Shown piece after piece: positions 20,839 to 31,174 of a stretch of 64,000 nucleotides of DNA. The stretch is taken from contig VSDK01007202.1 of the NCBI GenBank assembly GCA_009767595.1, positions 613,015 through 677,014 of the forward strand, in the 5' to 3' direction. This DNA is from Symbiodinium kawagutii. Taxonomy: Eukaryota; Sar; Dinophyceae; Suessiales; Symbiodiniaceae. The position numbers and the translations under genes were made by a program. Below the pieces are notes generated by a model. That model was not told where the DNA came from. It saw only the letters and a program-made list of their open reading frames with translations, and did no database searches. The number at the start of each line of letters is the position of its first letter. Position 1 is the first letter of the stretch.

Positions 20839-21577
20839 TGAGAATATCTTTGGTCAAATTAGATCAAAGCACCGGCAAGATCATCGAGAGGAGTTCACCG
20901 GCGAGATATTCTCATAAAAGATCGGCTTAATTTTCAGATTGACAGGCAAGATCTTTGAGGGGTGCCGACATGTGGAGGTTTGTTCCCAATCTTCAGCAAG
21001 CTGGGTTCCACCAACTCGTACTGTGAAGTTTCCAGAAAAGTTTGCCCACGCTACTTCGATACTGGTTGCTTAGTGGTGGAATTTCCGATGGTTCTATAAC
21101 TACAATTTTAGTAATGCTTATGTCGTGGGATCTACAGATAGTGCTTGTTGATAGAAGTAGATGATGTGTCTTCCAACAAAGTGTGTGTTGAACAGTGGTG
21201 GTACACCTGAGTGAATTTTCACAGCCTCAGGGACCCCCAAACCGCCATAGCAATCCGTGCATTGGATTGCTCGCACTTCATGGCTAGCCCCACGTAGAAT
21301 TTTCAAAATAGGGAACCCCGATATACGATTGGTTACTCAAAATCGTAGCCGTAGCCTGGAAACATTGGATGCGATTGTTGGTACACTATGTCTTTTAGTT
21401 AAGATGTAGAGCTTATTAGATCTATGTGTGTAGGTATGTTTACGTGTGTAAGTGTAGATTAGATTATACATTTGATTGACAAATATTCTACTACATAGAC
21501 ATGCAATAGTATACATTTCCTATCCATACACATCCATTCACATCCAGATAGATGTACAGTATATATTGAAAAATATA

Positions 21578-21674
21578 CTGGCTGGTGGTTTTAAGGATTG
21601 TTTTTTCCCCAGTATTAACAAATAGTTGGTTGGCTGACAAATGTCTTTGTAGCAGTGGTTCACCCACCAACCAG
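21578..21674 (+). mobile_element. M1 element
   Basis: CTGGCTGGTGGTTTTAA ... GGTTGGCTGACAAATG ... GGTTCACCCACCAACCAG. The core motif is altered to CTGACAAAT. No convincing flanking duplication. Confidence 0.8.
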
Positions 21675-21858
21675 ACACAAATGTGAAGAAAAAACAATTC
21701 AGAAAGTCGGTGGTTGAACCATAAAATGAACATGTCAACTGTCAACCCTTTCTGAATGGTGGGAACTTTTCTAGCATAATTGGAAAATAGAAAAGCTATA
21801 TTCATAAGACATTCCAATCCTTCGGTGCTTGGCTTGCCCCTCCATTTTTGGGGTGCAG

Positions 21859-21893
21859 GCGGTTGCCGCAGCGAGCGTTGAGGTCGACGGAGG
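21859..21893 (+). CDS. Exon candidate, Ala/Val-rich
   Basis: A GC-rich island after GGGTGCAG reads AVAAASVEVDG in phase 0 and stays open to 22050. The donor is unclear (possibly GC at 21894). Composition matches the helical exons upstream. Confidence 0.28.
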
Positions 21894-22451
21894 CTGGCTG
21901 TGCTGGGACTGGCTGAAATGTGGAAGGGACCTGGGCCCCCAAATCGTTATAAGTTGGTTAAGATGTGTGCCAATGAAAAATGGCGAATTGCAGGTAGTGA
22001 TGGAGAATGGTGATTATAAGTTGGGTGATATTCTTTATTCAACTATATGACCTATGGTTATATCTACCATAACTGGTAGTTGCCCTAGCTTTAAGATATG
22101 CTTAACATACACATACCTCATACAACTTACATTTGTACAGAATAACTGTACATCATGATTGTTAAGAACCATTGAAGCAAAGTACTTGCGAGGCAAAGGT
22201 TGCCTCATACTGTAGCATAACAAGGAAAGTTTAGTGTAGCCAGGAGCAGGCAAAGGTTGGAACCAACCCACCAACTTTTTTGGGGGCTCCACTGCGCATG
22301 TTCATTGTGTTGTTCATCGTCTTGCCAGCAAAATTCCTGTGTGTTTTTTTGTTTCCAAGCTCATGCAGGCTACGACCAGGATATGGATAATTTTATAAAT
22401 AGCTCTAGGTGGTGTTCAATAATTGTATAAATAGCTCTAACTTTCTCACAG

Positions 22452-22515
22452 AAGGCCAAAATAAAGAGGCCGAAGCAGCTCTCAAGATATTCATGATATT
22501 TGAAAGATGTCAAAG
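22452..22515 (+). CDS. Exon candidate, Ala/Glu/Lys helix
   Basis: A 64-nt island between CTCACAG and GTGACC encodes GQNKEAEAALKIFMIFERCQ with a two-base lead and two bases left over. The next island (22549-22609) starts with the one base needed to complete Arg, so the two join in frame. The intervening 33 bases would be a very short intron. Confidence 0.45.
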
Positions 22516-22548
22516 GTGACCGCTTGCGCAATTGCTTTTCATTGGTAG

Positions 22549-22609
22549 AGAAACCACCGGTTTTGCTCGGACCTCGTTGATGTACAAGATCAGCACGGGC
22601 CAGTTTAAG
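22549..22609 (+). CDS. Exon candidate joining 22452-22515
   Basis: A 61-nt island between TGGTAG and GTGAGC. After the shared codon it reads ETTGFARTSLMYKISTGQFK, ending in phase 0. GTGAGC is close to the eukaryotic donor consensus. No family recognised. Confidence 0.45.
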
Positions 22610-23019
22610 GTGAGCCACATGGCTAGTGATGGGCATTGATGATCAACCAATTGTTGTTGAATGATTAGTGAATGGTTCGTGAATGGTTAGATATGGCTGT
22701 GGCATGCTGTGGCTAAAACGTGGGTTTATATTGTTCGTAATCTGATTCATATTAATTAGTTTTGATGGCGTCTCCATTATTGTTATTGGGGGGACTATTC
22801 TGAGTCAGTTTTTGGTGATAACATTGCCTTCACCCGCTGCTCAAATGCTTACCTGCTGGGCTGCTTTGTTGTTGCTGCATTGAATCAACTTGTTCAATGG
22901 TTCCTGAAAATAATACATTGGAGATGGTAGTCATGCACTACATGATGTGTGCATTTTGCAAGCACAAGTATCGACAACTCGATCATTATATGATATTATG
23001 TATCAAATTTGTTTGTCAG

Positions 23020-23050
23020 GATGCAAGAGTCTTCTGCCATTTGCTAAAAG
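23020..23050 (+). CDS. Exon candidate (3' end uncertain)
   Basis: After TTTGTCAG the frame reads DARVFCHLLK in phase 0. A GT at 23051 would leave one base, fitting the two-base lead at 24762. The frame also stays open to 23313 with protein-like content (LAHLPPLCDPSGLFLDIERM), so a longer exon is possible. Confidence 0.33.
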
Positions 23051-23359
23051 GTTCAAGATCAACTTTAGCACATTTGCCACCTTTGTGCGATCCTTCGGGC
23101 TTATTTCTGGATATCGAGCGCATGGATCACGAACATGGCGTGCCAACTTGCTCAGCTGATCTCAGCTGCCAACTGGCTGATAGTGCAAAGTTGTGTAAAC
23201 ATGCACACTTATACACCAGTTCGTTGCATAAAGGTCTATACATATGTATTCCAGCAAACAATCATAATCCAGTATATATTTTGAGTGTGCGTCAACTCCC
23301 ATGTTCTGTTTGAACATCAATTGGTATGCAGATACGAATATATATATATATATATATGT

Positions 23360-24505
23360 ACCCTAAGCATCAAAACCCTACATTTTTGTAGGGTTTGAAC
23401 TTAAACCTCGGGTTTAGAGCTATCCATGGCCCAAACCCAGGGTCTGCATTGTAAACCCCGGGTTTCCCATCAACATCCATCTATATGGGCTTATAACATG
23501 TGTGGTTTCGATTCATAGGGCATTTACATGTAGATTATCATGATATCTCGGTTGCCAGAGGTCATTCCACCAGCCATCCATACCCTGACTAGTTTGGAAT
23601 GGCATGAAAGCGATGTTTGGCAGAATGCTGGTTTAGATGCTTTGTACAATTATTTGAGAGGCGCAAAAGCCCTCAAAATACCCGCGGAGTGGAGACCATA
23701 TGTTCCCAAAAGATTGGGCTAAAGTTTCCCAATCTTTCCAAGTGCTGCTGGAGACTGGTTTCCCTGGACTGTGCCTAAATGTTCTTGAAATGGACCAATC
23801 CAACTATAGTTTTGTCAACAATTTTTCAACAATAATCAAAAATCATCAAAAAAAAGTCGGGTTTGAATTTTTGGGAAACCGCAACCCGTATAAAACCCGT
23901 ACAAACCCCGTATATTTCCCGTACAAACCCGTATATTTTATATCAAACCTCGGGTTTGTGAAAGAAAACCAGGGTTTCCTCAACCCGTATAAAACCCGTA
24001 CAAACCCCGTATATTTCCCGTACAAACCCGTATAAAATATATGGGTTTCAGGGATGCCGAAAGTACCTCCAACATAGCACTTTTTGCGCAGGCTTTAGCC
24101 AACTCAAACAGCTTGCTTTTGGGAAGAGTGCAGGCTTTCCTGCAACCTTTGCAATTTAGGGTGCTTTTTGGTACCCACTTTCAATCACATCGCAACGTAC
24201 GAGCATTCGTGGCGCAAAACAATTTGATTTCGGTCACATTCTTGCATTCATGGGAGTTGCTGCACTGCATACAGTAATTGGATTCAATGACATAAGCATT
24301 AAGATCACACACACAGGTGCATTTGTTTCCAGTCTTTAATCTGAAATGATGGGATCTCGGTTGGACCGCATGATGGATGAACTTTGATGAGTTTGGTGAA
24401 TTTCATAATTTTCTGAATTTCCAGGAATTTGCAAACCCTGGGTTTCATCTTCAAACCCCGGGTTTAGAAGTGAACCCTACGTTTTTCCAGGGTTTGGAAG
24501 CCCAG
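23360..24505. repeat. AAACCC/GGGTTT-rich region with internal duplication
   Basis: Many AAACCC, CGGGTTT and AAACCCCGGGTTT motifs occur at 23370-23480, 23870-24050 and 24430-24505. A block of about 50 bp (ACCCGTATAAAACCCGTACA and onward) at 23886-23935 recurs at 23984-24033. The motif resembles degenerate telomeric repeat but is mixed on both strands. Confidence 0.7.
23540..23722 (+). CDS. Exon candidate within the GGGTTT-rich region
   Basis: An open frame of 60 codons whose body (VIPPAIHTLTSLEWHESDVW, then QNAGLDALYNYLRGAKALKI) has protein-like composition. A likely acceptor is GTTGCCAG just before GTCATT. No donor was fixed. Unknown product. Confidence 0.35.
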   Translation: MISRLPEVIPPAIHTLTSLEWHESDVWQNAGLDALYNYLRGAKALKIPAEWRPYVPKRLG

Positions 24506-24761
24506 GGTATAGATATACCTCAATATACTTGATATGTTTTTTTTCACATATACATATACATATACATGCACATGCAAAAAAGTCATTATTTGTTGTTGCA
24601 CTACCATATTTGAGATTTATTATATGTATATATATATATATATGTATATTTATATTTGCAGGTGCGAATATTTATTGTACACCAAAGTGATACACCGGTA
24701 GGTAGATATATCATTTGTTCACAACATTTTACGATGGTTGCTTCATGATCACGGGCTTCAG

Positions 24762-24832
24762 GTGTGAAGCAACTCGCGCGGGACTTGGTGGCCGAGTTGA
24801 GGAGCCAGAAAGATGTCACCACATGCGCCAAG
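24762..24832 (+). CDS. Exon candidate, coiled-coil-like
   Basis: A 71-nt island between GGCTTCAG and GTGATC encodes VKQLARDLVAELRSQKDVTT plus CAK after a two-base lead, ending in phase 0. The L-x-x-x-L pattern and charged residues suggest a helix. Clear drop to AT-rich DNA on both sides. Confidence 0.5.
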
Positions 24833-25544
24833 GTGATCTGGGTTGGGATCAGCAGGAGGCTTCAGGGAGATTGATGATGATTTATGATGGTTCATGCTGA
24901 TTGATTAATGATCAATCACGCCGGTGCTTTACTTTTTTTTTGGTGATTTATGAGATTCATGATGATTTGTGTTGCTTCAGGATGATTTATGATATTTTAT
25001 GATGATTTGTGATGATTTGTGATGATTTATCATGATCTACGCTGATTCATCAGGTTTAACAATCTCGCCGGCTGATTAATGAACGATGAGTCGATGAGTC
25101 CATGGAAGTATCAGAATATCCCTTTGGACGTTGATGCAGCTCCAAACCTGAAGTAGAACTGTGGTCATGGTATCAGCAGAGGAGGCTGATGCAGGGTTGT
25201 GGTGTTGTTGGTGATTGCTGATTGATCGACACTGGTCATTGTCATGACTTATTTAGTTTTATGTAATGATATTCAGCCATTGATAAGGATGAACAACCAT
25301 TATGATGTTGACCAAATATTGTTGGCTAATGATTGCTAATTGGTCATTGTTGGTTGTGACTTGTCATTAATGCGTGTTGATCGTTGTCTAGCATCATAGA
25401 TAATCATTTTTGGGGGGTGTTCGGCCACCAATGCTGCATGAACACAACATAACACAACTTTACTCCGGTGTGGCCTAAAGACATGGGTAGTGGCCATGTT
25501 GCAGGAAAGAAAGGATTCGCATTAAGATTGACCTAAAGCCACAG

Positions 25545-25789
25545 ATAAAATCGTAATGGCTTTTGGCAGCGTTAGGAAGCCGATGACCATGTGGTCTGGC
25601 GACAACCCGGTGGGCTTCCAGCATTTGGGTTGATTTTCGGGTATGGCTACGGAACCCGGTGATCTCATGATGCTTCGTGCAGAGTCGGTACATATCCCAG
25701 GGTTACTGACCATTTGATGTGTTCCCTGCACAGTAAGGGTATCTCCGGGGGCTGCCATGGGTTGGAGTTGGGCCTTGGCAGAGTCTTAA
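25545..25789 (+). pseudogene. Open stretch broken only by TGA codons
   Basis: After AAGCCACAG one frame reads IVMAFGSVRKPMTMWSGDNP..., then in-frame TGA at 25631 and another TGA after GLLTI, ending at TAA 25787-25789. The segments (for example MATEPGDLMMLRAESVHIPG) look like real protein. CGA to TGA decay of a methylated gene copy, or separate exons, could explain it. Confidence 0.35.
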
Positions 25790-26011
25790 CGCGCACCGGC
25801 TGTGAATCAGATGGAAGTGTCTACCCCGATGGGGAGCCAACATTCATTCAAAGCTCTGACCATATTTTTCCAGAATTTGTTGTGGAAATGATAGGAAGAT
25901 GATATGTGAATGATTGTTTGATCATTAAAAACTAATACCATTTGTCCATATTTTTCCAGGGACATCTCCGAAATCAGGAAATTCCACAATTATGACTCCT
26001 ACGCCTATACC

Positions 26012-26126
26012 AGTTTCTTAAAAATGAAGGCACCCATAGGCACCCCTAAAATCATCCAATATGTAATATGAACCATTTCTTGTAGTAAGCCAACCACTTC
26101 TGGGGCTGCATGTTTTAAGAAACCAT
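26012..26126 (+). mobile_element. M2 element (degenerate)
   Basis: Starts GTTTCTTAAAAATG, contains the ATCATCCA and AGTAAGCCAACCA landmarks and ends GTTTTAAGAAACC. Length about 115 bp. Confidence 0.6.
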
Positions 26127-26589
26127 CAGTTGTTGACTCCCTGGTCGCTGTTTGGCGTGAAGTATCATGGCAGTTCTTGCTTTGATTTTGCACTGTTGCT
26201 ATGATGACCAGCACCAGATCGTCAGCTGACATGGGTGCTTCGAGAGCTACGCTGCGATAGCTGCTAACAAGCGTAATTGCCGTATATCCTTCGTATCACT
26301 TTCATTTGTCCAACCAGTAGACTTAATGAGTGGATGGCTATGTCATCAGGAACTGGTTGTTCTTTGTTTGTTTCGTGGTTTCTTGTAATGCCCTATGCTT
26401 CCAGTTGCCAGCCGATAGTAGGTAACCAACCCCAGGCACCACAATGGTAGAGACCAGCCAGTTACCTACTCATGGTAACTGAAAGGATAGGGATGGTATT
26501 TCAATCGCAGCATATCGCAGCTTTGGGACGTTGAAACAGACCTGGCCATCGATCATGCTGGTGACCTTAGCCATCATCATTCACCGACC

Positions 26590-26745
26590 ATGACCCTCTT
26601 GTACCTGCACTTGGCCATAGAAAATCATCCATTGCCCACGGATGCTTTCCCTTCAAAGTTTCCCTATCTGCTGACCGCCGGGTGGGCATCTAGGGACGTC
26701 ATCATGATCTCACAACTCACCAGGATACCCTTCCGGCAACGGTGA
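26590..26745 (+). CDS. Short open frame, possible exon
   Basis: Fifty-one codons from ATG: MTLLYLHLAIENHPLPTDAF and onward to a TGA. An adjacent frame, 26743-26840, is also protein-like (VCRTLEEVTFDDVGQP). Either two exons or a frame-shifted relic; no splice sites could be fixed. Confidence 0.28.
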   Translation: MTLLYLHLAIENHPLPTDAFPSKFPYLLTAGWASRDVIMISQLTRIPFRQR

Positions 26746-26859
26746 GACCCGGCAGGTGTGCCGAACGTTGGAAGAGGTCACGTTCGATGATGTCGGGCAG
26801 CCCAGGGGGTGCCATGTTCCACCAAAAATGGGGGGCAATTCTGAATGATGGTCAATGCT

Positions 26860-27590
26860 TAATGTTTGTTGATGATCATGCTAAACTGCTTGATGGATGG
26901 TGATCCGTGATGATTGATGGATGTTAATGAATGTTAGTGACCTTATTAACCTGGTTAATGATCATTCAGTATAAGCTGATGGATGTCAATGACTGTTTTT
27001 TACTGTCACAGATTGTTCATGACCGTAGTTTTACTGGTCAATGATGGGTCCGGCTGTATCCATTCATGGCGAGTACCTCTGAACCGCCCAAAGAGATTAT
27101 GGTGTTTACTACTTTAGTCTTGAAAGTATCATTTAAGGGTCACGACAAAATAGACAGCAATTGGTCATCTTTGACCGGAATCATGAGCCATTTTTGACCA
27201 TGGCTAAGATTGTTAGCCATTATCCTACGATTTCCCCATTGAAGCCTAAGCGCTATATAAACCATCGTTAGCTTTGGCATGAAGCTGCTGCAAACTGGAA
27301 CTCGACTGGTGCGAAGCAGTTCGCACAAGTGCTCGAACTGTCACCCTGGTTCTTTCATCCATCCCACGATGTTTGAGTAGTGATGTAGAGTGATTAATCA
27401 TCCAGTTTATTCTTTTCCAGTTTTGGAGTATATCCACATATATCCACCATGTATGAACGAAGCTATGTATTGGGTGTTTCATTAGAATCAACATCCGTAC
27501 TACGTCCTATCTCCGCAGCATTGCTTTTTGAGTGATCGACTGGGTTGCTCTGAGCAATCAGCCATGTTACTTCTTTGAAATGCTCCACTT
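26860..27590. other. Stretch with little gene signal
   Basis: Mostly TGATGG/GTTAATG-type degenerate repeat to about 27050, then mixed sequence. One weak island (FAQVLELSPW after GAAGCAG at about 27321) was seen. Minus open frames at 27140-27494 have no support. Confidence 0.4.
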
Positions 27591-27593
27591 ATG

Positions 27594-28012
27594 ATTATAC
27601 CTACAAGCTCCTTCGGGCCTGAATACTAGCCTGATTCTGAATATCAGCCTGTTCAAGAAGTGTCTACAAAAACAGCCTGCGGGCAGAAAACCCTCAGCGG
27701 GCTGAATTCCCTGTCAAGGCTGAATAAAGGTTTTTGAAACCGGCAAAGCAAGATTATCGCATTTTGGGTTTAAAAAAATCAGGCGGAAATACCCACGAAA
27801 CGGGCGGAAATACCCACGAAACGGGCGGAAACACCCGAAACTCATTTTTCAAAAAAAATACATGGTTTTGAACATTTTTTTCAAACGTAAATCTCACAAA
27901 AGCAGCTTCAGGCGGAAAAACAGACCTCGGGCGAAACATGTGGATTCCGGCTATCTTGTTGCCTGAAGCAAAGCAGGCTGAAATTGCGGCCTGAGGATCT
28001 CCTAGGTATAAT
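27594..28012. mobile_element. 419-bp element with ~26-bp imperfect terminal inverted repeats
   Basis: The left end ATTATACCTACAAGCTCCTT pairs with the right end ...AGGATCTCCTAGGTATAAT. TGCTCCACTTATG immediately precedes it, and TGCTCCACTATG occurs five bases after it, consistent with a 12-13 bp target duplication. Internal sequence is rich in GCCTGA/CAGGCTGA and holds a 20-bp tandem repeat. No transposase; non-autonomous. Confidence 0.7.
27781..27835 (+). repeat. 20-bp tandem repeat, 2.5 copies
   Basis: GGCGGAAATACCCACGAAAC is repeated twice and a third, partial copy follows with AACACCC, inside the 27594-28012 element. Confidence 0.85.
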
Positions 28013-28384
28013 TTGGTTGCTCCACTATGTCAAACCATCGCAACTATGTCAAGATTTGCTTGTTCGCAATAGATGGTCGAAGTAGGTCCCAGCAGTAAGG
28101 GGCAGGAAGAAAGGGCTTTGAACTGAGGCGAATCCCCACATGGTTCCATGGTCTTAGGCAATAACCACCACTACCTGACTTTTGTCCCAGTAGAGAATGT
28201 TATCCCGGCATTAAACAGTAGCTGAGATGGGATGTGATGATGTGCTATGTTTGTCACTTATTGAATGTGATCTAAGGAAAATCATTGATAGTATATAAAT
28301 TATAAACTATAAATTGTTACTATGAATATACGAGCATGTGATAATTTACCATTTTGACTTATGACAATAAACAATTTGTCCCAG

Positions 28385-28476
28385 TACCATCTTGCTCAGA
28401 TCGCCATTCTTTGTTTGAGTTTCTGGGAAAGGTTCGTAGCGGCTGCGGCTACATGCCCCTGCGACACCTTGTCATG
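28385..28476 (+). CDS. Exon candidate
   Basis: A 92-nt island between TTGTCCCAG and GTTGGA. After two lead bases it reads PSCSDRHSLFEFLGKVRSGC then GYMPLRHLVM, ending in phase 0. An overlapping frame from 28437 (FVAAAATCPCDTLS) is also open, so the frame is not certain. Confidence 0.38.
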
Positions 28477-28795
28477 GTTGGACAAGTGGTTGTTATTTTG
28501 ATTCATCGGCAATGGCATTAACCAGAATAGTTCTATGGTTAATCAGCAATGGTTTATTGATCATTGATCGTTATTCATGACCATGAATGTGTCAAAGACC
28601 ATGAATTGACCATCAAACATCAAGTGATGGCTCATGAATGGTCAGCAAAGGTCAATTCATCATTAAGAATCAATTAGCCATGAATTCACCATTGCAGAAC
28701 CATCAATTCACCATGAGCTAGCCTTTATTGAGAATTGATTGATCTCTAATCGTCCAACGACTTACAATAACATTCGACCAAATGGTTCAGTAGCA

Positions 28796-28814
28796 NNNNN
28801 NNNNNNNNNNNNNN
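28796..28814. other. Assembly gap (19 N)
   Basis: Nineteen N bases. The left flank ends GGTTCAGTAGCA and the right flank starts GTTCAGCAGCA, so the gap sits inside or between copies of a short repeat. Confidence 0.98.
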
Positions 28815-28897
28815 GTTCAGCAGCACGGTCTGAAGATGGTCATCGACCAGTTTTTTTGTTTGCTGATATCCACATATATCAACTATCAGACTATCAG

Positions 28898-29047
28898 GGT
28901 GTGAAGATTGGAATGGCAACTGAGGTGGATGGTCAAGAGGAATTGATTTCTTTGGGAGCGGTTGAGCTGATTCTGTCCTTGTGCGGATCCTCAGATCTTG
29001 CGGGGTCGATCAGTTGTGTGGTGCAAGTGATCAAGAATCGTTGGTAG
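28898..29047 (+). CDS. Exon candidate, followed by a frame-shifted extension
   Basis: After ACTATCAG the frame reads GVKIGMATEVDGQEELISLG then AVELILSLCGSSDLAG..., 49 codons to TAG. From 29041 another frame continues with LVVAVPRDSDKFLHQLQGME to TAA at 29101. The two would join with a one-base change near 29040, so this is a frameshifted gene copy, an assembly error, or two exons. Mixed helix and sheet composition; unknown family. Confidence 0.45.
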   Translation, partial: GVKIGMATEVDGQEELISLGAVELILSLCGSSDLAGSISCVVQVIKNRW

Positions 29048-29299
29048 TGGCTGTTCCTAGGGATAGTGACAAGTTCTTGCACCAGTTGCAAGGGATGGAG
29101 TAACCCTGTACATGTTTGATCATGTTTAATTACAGGGTTTGGGCCATCGTAGATGATATGGTGCTTATCAGCAGTCTTCAACACTGGGAGCAACAGCAAT
29201 GATGCTTAGCACTGGTATCAAGATGTGTAATTAATTGTTCAAGTGCCGTGGCTTGCTATGTTCTACTTCTGGGGGATATCCCTCGTAGTTGGTAAGCAG

Positions 29300-29460
29300 G
29301 CTTCATGGACCTGCTGGTGCAGCCAACGTTTGCCATCAGCGAAGAGCACAATCAACTGCAGTTGAGCCTTCGTGCTTCCTCTGTGGACGGCTGGTTGGTC
29401 AAGATCACCACCACCGCCTTTCATAAGAAGTCCAAGGGAGGGACCTGGGAAGAATGTAAC
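29300..29460 (+). CDS. Exon candidate, 53 codons
   Basis: Between TAAGCAG and GTGTGA, with a two-base lead. Reads FMDLLVQPTFAISEEHNQLQ, LSLRASSVDGWLVKITTTAF, HKKSKGGTWEECN. Composition and length make it one of the most convincing coding islands; ends in phase 0. Alternating hydrophobic residues suggest beta strands. Family not recognised. Confidence 0.55.
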
Positions 29461-29946
29461 GTGTGAACTTTGTCTACAAGCTACTTGAGCAGTGCCCAGA
29501 AAGAACCAGGAACCCTAATCACATCTCATCACCAAATCAAAAGGGTGATTTTTTTGTGAGACCATTGACCATGTCAACAGATAAAAAATGTGGTGCCCCT
29601 AGATTTCGGATGAATTCATCTTGCAAAAGATAATCAACGTTGTTTGTGGTACCCGGTGTAAACAAGTAGTGTTTGTTGCTTAAATGTCCATACAGCAGGT
29701 TTGTTTTGCTGACATGTCAAACATGTTGAATATGGAACCCGCCGAACAAAAGGAATTGATTGTGTTCTAGGTACGATGGCAAAATGCGACGGTGATGCGA
29801 TGTCAGAACGTTGACCCAGACCAAAACACGCTGTTTGCCTGTTTGCATGATGTTGGTACATGCACATCATGGCTTCAATTGTAATACCGAAGACACCACC
29901 CAAGATTGGGGGCTGAATCTCGACCCAAACTGGCTTATGAACAAGC

Positions 29947-29995
29947 ATGGCACAAGGCCATGGCACAAGGCCATGGCATAGCCATGGCATAACCA
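29947..29995 (+). repeat. Short tandem repeat CCATGGCACAAGG / CCATGGCATAG
   Basis: Two 13-bp and two 11-bp variants of CATGGCAxAAGGC follow one another immediately before the exon candidate at 30000. Confidence 0.8.
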
Positions 29996-29999
29996 GCAG

Positions 30000-30059
30000 T
30001 TGAAGGTGCGCCGCGCACCGAGGCTCCGAGAGCATCAGGAGCCGCTGAGAAGTTGGGGG
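30000..30059 (+). CDS. Exon candidate, Ala/Glu/Pro-rich
   Basis: After ACCAGCAG and two lead bases it reads EGAPRTEAPRASGAAEKLG and ends before GTGGGC with one base spare. The composition fits the helical exons elsewhere. A phase-0 reading (LKVRRAPRLREHQEPL) is also open. Confidence 0.38.
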
Positions 30060-30099
30060 GTGGGCAGCTGCACTGAAGCATAGGTTTTGGTGCTTGGTT

Positions 30100-30700
30100 T
30101 TAGTAGGGATAGTGGTTGATCATAGGTTTAATAGGGATAGTAGCTAACAATGATGGCTAATAGTAGTTGACATGGTAATTAACCATCAAGGAGGAAAGAT
30201 CATGGTAATCATAGGGATAATCGCTAACAAACTCATGGCTAATAGTGGTTGATCATAGGTTTTAGTCATTTGTTGGCTAGGGATAATAGCTAACAATGGT
30301 TCAACAACTATTGACTGGTGGTTTTATAGGGGTTACAACCACCAATAATGGTGAATCATAGGGGATGATGAGCAACAAACTCATGGTTGAACAACTATTG
30401 GTTGGTGGTTTAATTGGCATTTTTGTTTTCCCTAGTAATTAATAAGAAATGGTTGGTTTACGAATACTTTTCATAGGGTTGAAACCACCAACCAGTCAGG
30501 AATCACTGGTGCAATGATAGGGAACACAAAGCTTAATGAACAATGGTTTGAAATGGTTAATTATTCATAATGTTTTGGATTGGTTTATAGCCACTAGCAA
30601 TATTATCAATCATCAATGATTGATTATAGGGAAAACCGTTAATAACCATTAATAACCAATAAAGATAGCGGGACAACAAGCAATAATTGTTATTAACCAT
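30100..30700. repeat. TGGTTGATAGG/TAGGGATAATAGC degenerate repeats with two M1 copies
   Basis: Repeats of the form TAGGGATAxTAGCTAACAA plus TGGTTGATCATAGG fill this stretch. It contains an internally deleted M1 (30311-30345: CTGGTGGTTTTATAGGGGTT to ACAACCACCAA) and a full M1 at 30399-30494. The 5' leader TGGTTGAACAACTATTG precedes both and also precedes the M1 at 56801. Confidence 0.7.
30399..30494 (+). mobile_element. M1 element
   Basis: TTGGTTGGTGGTTTAATTGG at the left; TTTTCCCTAGTAATTAATAA and GGTTGGTTTACGAATACTTT inside; GTTGAAACCACCAACCAG at the right. Confidence 0.85.
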
Positions 30701-30770
30701 CAAGGACTTGCGGGGGCTAAGTTCACCAACAATGAGAGTTTGAATTGAATGGCTTACGATGGTACACCAG

Positions 30771-31174
30771 GGGTGCTGGGTCTTGACCCACAGCCGCTTG
30801 TGGATGATGGTTACAGATATGGATCCCTACCGATGCTTGATCAATGGATCAGAACGGTTGTTTTGGCTTCCTATGCTTGATACCATCCAAAACAATTTCC
30901 AAAACATTACTTTGCCTATGAGAATATGCAATGAAAGATCATGAACAAGATTCTATACATTTGAGTGCCAGGAGGGATTCTTACAGAAGGTTCTTCAAGA
31001 ATAGTTGTAAGAGGAACTACCGTTGAGACCATGCAACAGTTGTCACAGGCTGATGGTTTTTCCGTCAAAATGAACACATTGTTTCGTTCATGGTGTCAAC
31101 TTTCGAAACCACAAAACACATATGGCGTAGACCAGTCATGGTCAGGATTGCCTTCTTGCAAGTCCCACGAATAG
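30771..31174 (+). pseudogene. Long plus-strand frame interrupted only by TGA
   Basis: After ACACCAG one frame reads VLGLDPQPLVDDGYRYGSLP then MLDQWIRTVVLASYA, TGA (30878), YHPKQFPKHYFAYENMQ, TGA, a short piece, TGA, then VPGGILTEGSSRIVVRGTTV and onward to TAG at 31174. Three TGA and no TAA/TAG in about 133 codons. Probably a decayed gene or element copy; alternatively exons in one frame. Confidence 0.38.
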
